Assembly (NCBI GenBank): GCA_963693285.1
Contig: OY848917.1
Coordinates: 22,698,245-22,762,244 of the forward strand
Length of the DNA stretch: 64,000 nt
Source of the DNA: Xestospongia muta
Taxonomy: Eukaryota; Porifera; Demospongiae; Haplosclerida; Petrosiidae
Reading direction: 5' to 3'
Shown: positions 10,374 through 19,514 of the stretch, in pieces
How positions within the stretch are numbered: position 1 is the stretch's first letter
How the letters are laid out: every line of letters starts with the position of its first letter
The notes under the pieces: model-generated
What the model saw: the letters and a program-made list of their open reading frames with translations, nothing else
Databases searched by the model: none
Told to the model about the DNA's origin: nothing
Program-made: the position numbers and the translations under genes

Positions 10374-13300
10374 ATGTGTGAAGGAACAGTATATTATGTA
10401 TCACCTACTGAAGGCTGTGCTACTAAATACTGCCATACTCTCTCATACTACATTCAAAATGATAACTTTCCTGAAAATATCACTTTTGTATTTTTGGAAG
10501 GAGAACATTTATTGTATGGTAAGAACCATCTTGAAATAAGACAGAGCAAGAGGGTTATTTTGAAAGGACAAGGTCAGTGGGTCCATGGATATCATTGGTC
10601 AATTATGCAACCAAAAACTGTCATTAGATGTAAGGAGAGCAATACAAGTACTGCCATTTCTTTATCAAATGTTGCTGTATTGGTTTATATTGAAGGGGTA
10701 ACCATTGCCAACTGTGGTATGGGTCTAAACATTTCTTCATGTCCACACATTGCTCTACATCAAGTTTCTATACAAAATAACACTTATACTGGTTGTATTA
10801 TAAGGCAAATGACTAATGGAACAATTAATATCACTAATAGTGCCTTTGTTAACAATGGGATTATGTTAGCCATACCTGATTCATCTTCTGTGTATGGCAA
10901 TCTTCAAATATTGACTACATCGTCATCTAGTTCAACTTATATTAGTAAATCAAACATTTCATTTGGAAGGTCTCCCTCAGTTGGTGGATTAAATTATTTC
11001 TATCAAATTAATCTAGTTAATGGACAGCATCAATTGCAAATAGATCACTGCTTATTTTATAAAAACAGAGGAAGCACAAGTGGAGGCTTTTCGTTTTCTC
11101 TTGAAAATTATGTTGGTTCATTGATTATTTTACACCTATCGATGTCAAATACAAAGTTCTTAGCCAACATGTATGGTGGAGTATACTTGCTGACTAATGC
11201 ACAAAGTAATATAGTAATAGAAAAATGTCATTTTGACAATAATATAGGAAATGATAATGGTGGAGCATATTTAGTTTTTGATGGCTCACGAATATCTACT
11301 TTGCTTGTTAAAGATAGCACATTCAATAATAATATTGGTAGCTTTGGCATAGGCTTACAACTTCTCCAAATAAGCTTTTGTATTTCTAAATTTGAAAATG
11401 TAACAATTGATTCAAATATACTAGCAAGCCATCCATCATTAAGAAATCCATGTGCATTGTGTATAACAGGTAAGTGCTCTCAATTCTTTCCATTTCATAT
11501 CAGTTTTGCAAATGTTGAGATTAGAAACCATAATTTTTCTGGCTTATTCCTTGATAATTGTCACTTACACTTTATCACATCAACAATAATAGCTAACAAT
11601 CATTCACCACTCAATGGAGGAGGCATTACTTTAGGTGATGAATCCGTTTTATGGAGTGATAATACCTCAAGTGTATCATTTATTAATAATTCAGCACATT
11701 ATCGTGGTGGAGCAATCTTTTCAATGGCAAAGGTACAAAATATTCACAACATTGGTAGTTGTACCTCTATTGATTTGAAAGCATCTTTTTCTGGTAATTC
11801 TGCTGGCTTGTCAGGTAATTCAATCTATGGAGGATCATACTACGATTGTTATCATATAACAAACACTGCTATAAACACTGGAGATCCTTTTAGCTTTTTG
11901 TTTATGCTTAACTGCTCCACATTCACAACAAAGTCTGGAGTCTCTTCAGATCCTATTGGAGTTTGCGTTTGCAGTGATGACAAATCAACAGTAGACTGCT
12001 TTAATAGATCATCTTACAGACAGGTTTATCCTGGTGAATCTATTAGTCTCTCCTTAGTGACAGTTGGCATATGTGGAGGAGTCAGCCCTGGGACATTAAT
12101 AACAACTAGCAAAGGACTAAATGTTACGTTGGGACAATCAAGTCCAGAAACGCATACTTTTTGCAGGAGATTCCAATATTTGTTAAAGCAAACAGGTGGC
12201 GATAATAACAGTCAAATTAGTATTAGCAATAATGGAGGTATTAATATGCCTGATGCATCATTCATTGTGAATGTGACATTCCTTCAATGTCCCATTGGTC
12301 TGCAATTAGATAGTGTGATGGGAATTTGTGTTTGCAACAAGAACATGCTTCAGTCCATTGACAAATGTCAGTGTGACATATCATGGATGCCTTATCCTAT
12401 TAGAAGATATGGTAACAATTGGTTGTCATATAACACTTGGTACAATTGTGTGGTGGCTCACAGGCACTGTCCATTTGATTACTGTAATACTTCTATGGTG
12501 TCTTTCCATCTTGAAGAGTCTGACCTCCAGTGTTTACATAAGAGATCAGGTATTCTTTGTGGACAGTGCCAAGAAGGACTTAGTCTTGTATTGGGTTCAA
12601 ACAGTTGTAGGATGTGCACTGATCGGTATTTGTTGTTAGTAGCATTCTTTGCATTTGCTGGTGTAGCTTTAGTACTTCTCCTCGTATTTTTAAATTTGAC
12701 TGTGTCTGTAGGAACTATCAATGGGCTTCTATTTTATGCTAATATAGTCAAATTAAACGAGCCTGTTATGTTCACCAATGGTAATATTCCAGTATTATCT
12801 CAGTTCATTGCATGGCTTAATCTTGACTTTGATATTGAGTCTTGTTTTTACAATGGACTTGATGGCTACTGGAAAACATGGCTACAGTTTGTATTTCCTC
12901 TATATGTATGGTTATTAATAGGAATTATCATACTTGGATCTTATCACTATGGAAAATTATCTCGGTTTTTTGGCAATAATGCTGTACCAGTTTTAGCAAC
13001 TCTCATATTGATGTCTTTTTCTAAGTTGTTACATACCATTACCAATGGTCTCATAATGACTAGACTAAAATGTGCAGCAACACATATACACTGGACAGTT
13101 TGGACTGTTGTTGGTAATATCAATTATCTCAGTGGAAAACATATTGCATTATTCATAATGTCACTATTTTTTCTTATAACTAGAGTAGGATACACAGTGA
13201 TAGTATTTTTGAGTCAGTGGCTGCAACAATACAGTGGAAAATGTTTCAAGAGCTCAAGAGATCCAGTAGTTAAATTGAAGCCATTTATTGATGCCTATGG

Positions 13301-13799
13301 TGGTCCCTATAAAGATAAGTATCGTTTTTGGACTGGTTTGAAGCTGATAATACGACGTTTTATTACAGCAATTTTCTCATATACATTAGGAACAGAGCCT
13401 CAGATAAACAATTACATCATAGTATGTGTTAGTTTTACCATGTGCATTGCAGTTAAAGGTATCTACAGACACAAAATGCTATCAACATTAGAAATGTTCT
13501 ACCTCCTCAATCTTGGGATGACAAGTTTGCTCAATGCTTTATCTGATCATATTGGGTGGTCATTAGAACCTATTGTAAATATTATCTCAGTTACTATGTC
13601 AATGCTTGTGTTCCTGGGTATAGTTGTTTACCATACTGTTCTGTCTCTGAAGAAAAGATATGGAACATTTAAATGTTGTAAAAAACGCAATCAACTATTG
13701 AATGATATAAGTGAGATTTCTGATAGGGATATATCTTTAACAGATTCACCAGCACATGTTGTTTGTAGGAGAGAGTCTCTCATTTATGATATCAATTGA
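10374..13799 (+). CDS. Large beta-helix ectodomain, multi-pass membrane protein
   Basis: A single open exon; the first in-frame ATG is at 10374, giving 1141 aa plus a TGA stop. The frame extends upstream through a hydrophobic stretch (FYLLLQ) to a likely 3' splice site at 10341, so a signal-peptide start is probably in an unseen exon. The N-terminal ~745 residues start with CEGTVYYVSPTEG. They carry repeated N-N-x-x-G-G-(A/V/I) turns (NNSAHYRGGAIF, NGGGITLGDES) typical of right-handed beta-helix (pectin-lyase-like) folds, then Cys-rich segments. From about residue 750 there are roughly eight hydrophobic helices, followed by a short charged tail. I know no function. Surface location is inferred. 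AATAAA lies at 13861-13866. The C-terminal block is not a recognisable rhodopsin-type GPCR: no DRY or NPxxY is seen. Confidence 0.85.
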   Translation: MCEGTVYYVSPTEGCATKYCHTLSYYIQNDNFPENITFVFLEGEHLLYGKNHLEIRQSKRVILKGQGQWVHGYHWSIMQPKTVIRCKESNTSTAISLSNVAVLVYIEGVTIANCGMGLNISSCPHIALHQVSIQNNTYTGCIIRQMTNGTINITNSAFVNNGIMLAIPDSSSVYGNLQILTTSSSSSTYISKSNISFGRSPSVGGLNYFYQINLVNGQHQLQIDHCLFYKNRGSTSGGFSFSLENYVGSLIILHLSMSNTKFLANMYGGVYLLTNAQSNIVIEKCHFDNNIGNDNGGAYLVFDGSRISTLLVKDSTFNNNIGSFGIGLQLLQISFCISKFENVTIDSNILASHPSLRNPCALCITGKCSQFFPFHISFANVEIRNHNFSGLFLDNCHLHFITSTIIANNHSPLNGGGITLGDESVLWSDNTSSVSFINNSAHYRGGAIFSMAKVQNIHNIGSCTSIDLKASFSGNSAGLSGNSIYGGSYYDCYHITNTAINTGDPFSFLFMLNCSTFTTKSGVSSDPIGVCVCSDDKSTVDCFNRSSYRQVYPGESISLSLVTVGICGGVSPGTLITTSKGLNVTLGQSSPETHTFCRRFQYLLKQTGGDNNSQISISNNGGINMPDASFIVNVTFLQCPIGLQLDSVMGICVCNKNMLQSIDKCQCDISWMPYPIRRYGNNWLSYNTWYNCVVAHRHCPFDYCNTSMVSFHLEESDLQCLHKRSGILCGQCQEGLSLVLGSNSCRMCTDRYLLLVAFFAFAGVALVLLLVFLNLTVSVGTINGLLFYANIVKLNEPVMFTNGNIPVLSQFIAWLNLDFDIESCFYNGLDGYWKTWLQFVFPLYVWLLIGIIILGSYHYGKLSRFFGNNAVPVLATLILMSFSKLLHTITNGLIMTRLKCAATHIHWTVWTVVGNINYLSGKHIALFIMSLFFLITRVGYTVIVFLSQWLQQYSGKCFKSSRDPVVKLKPFIDAYGGPYKDKYRFWTGLKLIIRRFITAIFSYTLGTEPQINNYIIVCVSFTMCIAVKGIYRHKMLSTLEMFYLLNLGMTSLLNALSDHIGWSLEPIVNIISVTMSMLVFLGIVVYHTVLSLKKRYGTFKCCKKRNQLLNDISEISDRDISLTDSPAHVVCRRESLIYDIN

Positions 13800-13885
13800 A
13801 CACTAGATTATTGACCAGTGTGTATTGTTTATGCATAGTCTTAAATATAATTTAACTTATAATAAATGTATTAATTTTACTATAT
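13800..13885 (+). terminator. 3' UTR and poly(A) signal of the beta-helix gene
   Basis: AATAAA at 13861-13866, about 60 bp after the stop. The 4CL-like duplication unit begins right after it (about 13886). Confidence 0.6.
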
Positions 13886-14124
13886 ACATACATATACGAA
13901 GTTTGTCTGCTAATGTTCAAGTCATGTTGGATTGTGTAGTTGAAAGTAATGAATTTACATAACTATTTCTGTATCAATTAAATTTTGTTTCTAACATTTC
14001 AATTTTAATACTATTATATTAAAACTGTTCTAAAATAAAGACATATTCAGTTCATATAAGTCAATAAATCCTTACAATAACATCAGAAAAAAATCAAGTA
14101 CAGTAGAAGTCACTTCATTCTTTA

Positions 14125-15831
14125 TTAGTTCTTCAGGTTACGTCGGAGAATCTTGCCTGATGCTGACTTTGGAACAGCATCAATGAACTCTACTCCACCC
14201 ACCAACCACTTATGCTCAGCAACCCTCTCTTTGACGTAACTTACAATATCCTCTTCAGTCAGAGAGGAGTCATCTCGTACCACAAATGCCTTGGGAGCTT
14301 CTCCTTGCCTTTCATCAGGGATGCCAATCACAGCAGCATCAGTTATTTTAGGATGATGCTGTAGTAAAGCTTCTAGCTCAGCAGGTGCCACCTGTAAGCC
14401 CTTCACTTTGATGAGTTCTTTTAGTCGATCAGTGATATAAAAGTGACCTTCGTCATCAAAGTAGCCTATGTCTCCAGTATGAAACCACCCATCATCTGTA
14501 ATAGATTCCTTTGTAGCAGTAGGATGATTAAGGTAGCCTAACATTATATTGGGACCAGCCATCATTACTTCACCCTCCACATTTGGACCAACAGTTTCTC
14601 CTGTGACAACATCTACTATTTTGACCTTTTGGTTGGATATTGGTGGTCCAATAGAACTAGACTTTGCCATACCCAAACTAAAAGGCATAACATGTGACAC
14701 AGGACTAGTCTCTGTCAATCCATAACCCTGTCTTATTACATCTATGCCAGTTCGTGCTTTAGCCAGTTCAACAAGGTCACCACCTAAGGGGGCAGCCCCA
14801 CTAATCACACTTTTAAGGCTAGAAATATTATAGCTATCAACCAAAGGATGTTTGGCTAAAAACAAAACTAGAGGAGGAACTAAATTGGCCTTTGATATTT
14901 TGTAATTTTGTATTGCAGATAGGAAGGTATCAGGCTCAAACTTAGGCAGTATAATGTCTTTAGCTCCAGCACTTAATCCATATAGTAAGATCACTATCAT
15001 GCCATAGATATGAAAAAAAGGTAACAGTCCTAAGACAGAATCATTGCTGTCTACATGCATGAGCTCAGGATGATCAATTTGACATAGATTAGCTATTAAA
15101 TTGTAATGACTTAACATGACGCCTTTAGGCAACCCAGTTGTACCACTAGAATACGGAAGGACAGCTATGTCATTCTTACTATCAACTTTCACCTCCTCAA
15201 ATAAAGAACCAGAATCTTTACGAAGAGAACTGAAAGAAACAATATTCTGCTCTTGTTGCTCGCTATCGTCAATGACAATTATTTTCTCTACGGATACTAT
15301 TCCTTTTATTGCTTCAAGAACTGTGGGAAGCAATGCTGGAATAGTGACTACAAATTTACTATTTGAATTCTTGATCTGATAGTTAAGTTCATTAGATGTA
15401 TAGGTAGGGTTACATGTACTGACAATACCACCAGCAGCCAGAGTGGCTAAGAAGACAGTAGTATACTCAATGCAATTAGGAGCGCATACAGTCACAACAT
15501 CTCCCTTTCCTAGTCCCATACGACGAAGACCTGACGACACAAGACGTGTTTCTTCCTTTAATTGAATAAAACTGATCTCTTGGGTACTTATAGCATCCAC
15601 TAGTGCAGTTTGATTACCTAGTTTGTCAAATTGATGTAAGACATAGCTATAGAGGTTGGTCTCTGGAATTGGAACATCAGGAAAAGGAGAGTACACTATA
15701 TTGTTATTATCAATGATACCGTTTAATGATATGGTTGAGAATAAACTCTTTTGTGAACTTCTACCAAGACTGGGTTTATTCCTAAGTACAGCACGACTTA
15801 AATTAGTGAGATGTCTGATTAAGTATAACAT
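14125..15831 (-). CDS. 4-coumarate-CoA-ligase-like acyl-CoA synthetase A
   Basis: 568 aa from the ATG at 15831. The longer 589-aa frame reads into an intron, because a 3' splice site (tttttgtccag) ends at 15852. ANL superfamily motifs are complete: P-loop SSGTTGLPKG (228-237), QGYGLTETSP (368-377), WFHTGD (449-454), YITDRLKELIKVKG (465-478) and the catalytic Lys at 560 in SASGK. The family activates carboxylic acids with ATP and joins them to CoA. The substrate cannot be told. The first 40 residues lack acidic residues and are Arg/Ser-rich, suggesting mitochondrial import. No C-terminal SKL is present. AATAAA (14121-14126 on the plus strand as TTTATT) overlaps the stop codon. Confidence 0.9.
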   Translation of the reverse strand: MLYLIRHLTNLSRAVLRNKPSLGRSSQKSLFSTISLNGIIDNNNIVYSPFPDVPIPETNLYSYVLHQFDKLGNQTALVDAISTQEISFIQLKEETRLVSSGLRRMGLGKGDVVTVCAPNCIEYTTVFLATLAAGGIVSTCNPTYTSNELNYQIKNSNSKFVVTIPALLPTVLEAIKGIVSVEKIIVIDDSEQQEQNIVSFSSLRKDSGSLFEEVKVDSKNDIAVLPYSSGTTGLPKGVMLSHYNLIANLCQIDHPELMHVDSNDSVLGLLPFFHIYGMIVILLYGLSAGAKDIILPKFEPDTFLSAIQNYKISKANLVPPLVLFLAKHPLVDSYNISSLKSVISGAAPLGGDLVELAKARTGIDVIRQGYGLTETSPVSHVMPFSLGMAKSSSIGPPISNQKVKIVDVVTGETVGPNVEGEVMMAGPNIMLGYLNHPTATKESITDDGWFHTGDIGYFDDEGHFYITDRLKELIKVKGLQVAPAELEALLQHHPKITDAAVIGIPDERQGEAPKAFVVRDDSSLTEEDIVSYVKERVAEHKWLVGGVEFIDAVPKSASGKILRRNLKN

Positions 15832-15851
15832 CTTATGTTCAGTCTTGTTAC

Positions 15852-16400
15852 CTGGACAAAAACACAAATTAAATGCTATTATATTGCACATCATTTTTTA
15901 GCCATTAAAATTACAACTATAATATTATTCACAGTATTATCGTCTCTAAACTTTACTTTCATGATAAAACATCATTGCCATAAGTATCTATGCCATTACT
16001 AACAAACTTAGTCTCATGTAACTAGACATATGTCAGACTATAACTACAAATAGTGTATGGGGCACCATTAATAGTAGAGTATTAACACACAACAAACTTA
16101 AACTATATAGAGCTTTCACATTATAGTACATCTCTGCCTATAACTTAGTACTCTTACCAACCCAAATGCCGGGAAAATGATCTATCTACCTACTAATCTG
16201 TTTTACTTCAAATCATAGGAGTACATGAGAATTATGTTCATAGTTATTTGAATTCAGAAAAAGGTCACTTACTCTTGACGTAAGATGGCTTCAGCAGTCA
16301 GAAGGAAAAACACGCCCTCGATGTCGATCAGGTCAACTACTAAAAGGTGTGGCTCATATTGCTCGCTCAACTAGGCACAACTAGTGTCAAGTAATGCTTT
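15852..16400 (-). promoter_or_regulatory. 5' intron and leader of gene A
   Basis: A likely intron 15852-16272 (gtaagt donor at the 16272 end, ccag acceptor at 15852) separates the coding exon from a noncoding exon at 16273-~16400. The same arrangement recurs in unit 2. Confidence 0.5.
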
Positions 16401-16645
16401 TTCTTGTACAAATTACGTTACGTACATGTAGTCTGTAGAGTCTATGTCTCAATCTCTAACTGAAAATCTATTGATAAATTTAAGTGACTTACTTATGGAA
16501 CAGATAGTTCAATGTTTTTATAATGAATAATAGCAGTTCAGTTTCGCAAATTACCTTGAAATCGTATTACTGTAGGCTATAAAACTGTTATTGCAGTGTA
16601 AGTAGGAAAGTATGATAATTAAATATATTAAAGCTATATATATAT

Positions 16646-19402
16646 ACACATATGAAGTTTGTCTACTGGTGTTCAAGTCATGTTGGATTGTGTAGTTGAA
16701 GGTAATGAATTTACATAATTATTTTTGTATCAATTAAATTTTGTTTCTAACATTTAAATTTTAATACTATTATATTAAAACTGTTCTAAAAATAAAGACA
16801 CATTCAGTTCATATAAGTCAATAAATCCTTACAATAACATCAGGAAAAAATCAAGTACAGTAGAAGAAGTCACTTCATTCTTTATTAGTTCTTCAGGTTA
16901 CGTCGAAGAATCTTGCCTGATGCTGACTTTGGAACAGCATCAATGAACTCTACTCCACCCATCAACCACTTATGCTCAGCAACCCTCTCTTTGACGTAAC
17001 TTACTATATCCTCTTCAGCCAGAGAGGAGTCATTTCGTACCACAAATGCCTTGGGAGCTTCTCCTTGCCTTTCATCAGGGATGCCAATCACAGCAGCATC
17101 AGTTATTTTAGGATGATGCTGTAGTAAAGCTTCTAGCTCAGCAGGTGCCACCTGTAAGCCCTTCACTTTGATGAGTTCTTTTAGTCGATCAGTGATATAA
17201 AAGTGACCTTCGTCATCAAAGTAGCCTATGTCTCCAGTATGAAACCACCCATCATCTGTAATAGATTCCTTTGTAGCTGTAGGATGATTAAGGTAGCCTA
17301 ACATTATATTGGGACCAGCCATCATTACTTCACCCTCCACATTTGGACCAACAGTTTCTCCTGTGACAACATCTACTATTTTGACCTTTTGGTTGCATAT
17401 TGGTGGTCCAATAGAACTAGACTTTGCCATACCCAAACTAAAAGGCTTAACATGTGACACAGGACTAGTCTCTGTCAATCCATAAGTCTGTCTTATTACA
17501 TCTATGCCAGTTCGTTCTTTAGCCAGTTCAACAAGGTCACCACCTAAGGGGGCAGCCCCACTAATCACACTTTTAAGGCTAGAAATATTATAGCTATCAA
17601 CCAAAGGATATTTGGCTAAAAACAAAACTAGAGGAGGAACTAAATTGGCCTTTGATATTTTGTAATTTTGTATTGCAGATAGGAAGGAATCAGGCTCAAA
17701 CTTAGGCAGTATAATGTCTTTAGCTCCAGCACTTAATCCATATAGTAAGATCACTATCATGCCATAGATATGAAAAAAAGGTAACAGTCCTAAGACAGAA
17801 TCATTGCTGTCTACATGCATGAGCTCAGGATGATCAATTTGACATAGATTAGCTATTAAATTGTAATGACTTAACATGACGCCTTTAGGCAACCCAGTTG
17901 TACCACTAGAATACGGAAGGACAGCTATGTCATTCTTACTATCAACTTTCATCTCCTCAAATAAAGAACCAGAATCTTTACGAAGAGAACTAAAAGAAAC
18001 AATATTCTGCTTTTGTTGCTCGCTATCGTCAATGACAATTATTTTCTCTACGGATACTATTCCTTTTATTGCTTCAAGAACTGTGGGAAGCAATGCTGGA
18101 ATAGTGACTACAAATTTACTATTTGAATTCTTGATCTGATAGTTAAGTTCATTAGATGTATAGGTAGGGTTACATGTACTGACAATACCACCAGCAGCTA
18201 GAGTGGCTAAGAAGACAGTAGTATACTCAATGCAATTAGGAGCGCATACAGTCACAACATCTCCCTTTCCTAGTCCCATACGACGAAGACCTGACGACAC
18301 AAGATGTGTTTCTTCCTTTAATTGAATAAAACTGATCTCTTGGGTACTTATAGCATCCACTAGTGCAGTTTGATTACCTAGCTTGTCAAATTGACGTAAG
18401 ACATAGCTATAGAGGTTGGTCTCTGGAATTGGAACATCAGGAAAAGGAGAGTACACTATATTGTTATTATCAACGATTCCGTTTAATGATATGGTTGAGA
18501 ATAAACTCTTTTGTGAACTTCTACCAAGACCGGGTTTATTCCTAAGTACAGCACGACTTAAATTAGTGAGATGTCTGATTAAGTATAACATCTTATGTTC
18601 AGTCTTGTTACCTAGACAAAGACAAATTAAATGCTATTATATTGCACATCATTTTTTAGCCATTAAAATTACAACTATAATATTATTCACGGTATTATCT
18701 TCTCTAAACTTTACTTTCATGATAAAACATCATTGCCATAAGTATCTATGCCATTACTAACAAACTTAGTCTCATGTAACTAGACATATGTCAGACTATA
18801 ACTACAAATAGTGTATGGGGCACCATTAATAGTAGAGTATTAACACACAACAAACTTAAACTATATAGAGCTTTCACATTATAGTACATCTCTGCTTATA
18901 ACTTAGTAGTCTTACCAACCCAAATGCCGGGAAAACGATCTATCTACCTACTAATCTGTTTTACTTCAAATCATAGGAGTACATGAGAATTATGTTCATA
19001 GTTATTTAAATTCAGAAAAAGGTCACTTACTCTTGACGTAAGATGGCTTCAGCAGTCAGAAGGAAAAACACGTTACACGCCCTCGATGTCGATCAGGTCA
19101 ACTACTAAAAGGTGTGGCTCATATTGCTCGCTCAACTAGGCACAACTAGTGTCAAGTAATGTTTTTTCTTGTACAAATTACGTTACATACACGTAGTCTG
19201 TAGAGTCTATGTCTCAATCTCTAACTGAGAATCTATCGATAAATTTAAGTGACCTACTTATGGAACAGATAGTTTATATAATGCTTTTATAATACATAGT
19301 AGCAGTTCATTTTCGGAAATTACCTTGAAATCATATTACTGTAGACTATAAAAGTGTTATTGCAGTGTAAGTAGGAAAGTATGATAATTAAATATATTAA
19401 AG
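16646..19402. repeat. Tandem duplication, unit 2 (4CL-like gene B)
   Basis: Second copy of the 2.75-kb unit. It differs from unit 1 by scattered substitutions and small indels, including 7 extra bases in the leader near 19071-19077 and 3 extra bases near the stop. Confidence 0.9.
16885..18591 (-). CDS. 4-coumarate-CoA-ligase-like acyl-CoA synthetase B
   Basis: 568 aa, same structure and motifs as gene A, with 15 amino-acid differences by direct comparison. Five cluster between residues 328 and 399 around the substrate-binding and A5 region: H328Y, A359E, G369T (QGYGLTE becomes QTYGLTE), M382K and S399C. The catalytic Lys560 and TGD are kept, so the enzyme is probably active. A specificity change is possible but inferred. 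The 5' leader intron and the AATAAA overlapping the stop match gene A. The SRCR gene C starts 0.9 kb away on the other strand. Confidence 0.9.
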   Translation of the reverse strand: MLYLIRHLTNLSRAVLRNKPGLGRSSQKSLFSTISLNGIVDNNNIVYSPFPDVPIPETNLYSYVLRQFDKLGNQTALVDAISTQEISFIQLKEETHLVSSGLRRMGLGKGDVVTVCAPNCIEYTTVFLATLAAGGIVSTCNPTYTSNELNYQIKNSNSKFVVTIPALLPTVLEAIKGIVSVEKIIVIDDSEQQKQNIVSFSSLRKDSGSLFEEMKVDSKNDIAVLPYSSGTTGLPKGVMLSHYNLIANLCQIDHPELMHVDSNDSVLGLLPFFHIYGMIVILLYGLSAGAKDIILPKFEPDSFLSAIQNYKISKANLVPPLVLFLAKYPLVDSYNISSLKSVISGAAPLGGDLVELAKERTGIDVIRQTYGLTETSPVSHVKPFSLGMAKSSSIGPPICNQKVKIVDVVTGETVGPNVEGEVMMAGPNIMLGYLNHPTATKESITDDGWFHTGDIGYFDDEGHFYITDRLKELIKVKGLQVAPAELEALLQHHPKITDAAVIGIPDERQGEAPKAFVVRNDSSLAEEDIVSYVKERVAEHKWLMGGVEFIDAVPKSASGKILRRNLKN

Positions 19403-19514
19403 CTCACAGCTGTTGCATAGTAAGGAGTCTCTGACTTGGTAGTATAGCTCACATTCCACCATTTTAAAGGGAGTGGCATCTTGTGAACAAGTAATACTGT
19501 CAGGAAGTTATAAT
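18592..19514. promoter_or_regulatory. Shared upstream region of 4CL-like B (minus) and SRCR gene C (plus)
   Basis: Holds the leader intron and noncoding exon of gene B, then the leader of gene C. About 130 bp (19270-19403, landmark ggaaagtatgataatt) recur at 16510-16634 and 26385-26505. No TATA box stands out. Confidence 0.5.

Larger units (their letters stand above)
13886..16634. repeat. Tandem duplication, unit 1 (4CL-like gene A)
   Basis: About 2.75 kb holding gene A with its 3' and 5' flanks. It repeats head to tail as 16646-19402. Both units share the landmark gttcaagtcatgttggattg at one end and ttaaagct at the other. Confidence 0.9.

Noticed and set aside
12328..12721. 103-codon plus and 80-codon minus ORFs
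   Set aside because: Shadows inside the large beta-helix/multi-TM coding exon.
15116..15901. Plus-strand ORFs opposite the 4CL-like genes (also 17876-18760)
   Set aside because: Antisense shadows; the minus strand carries the complete enzyme motifs.
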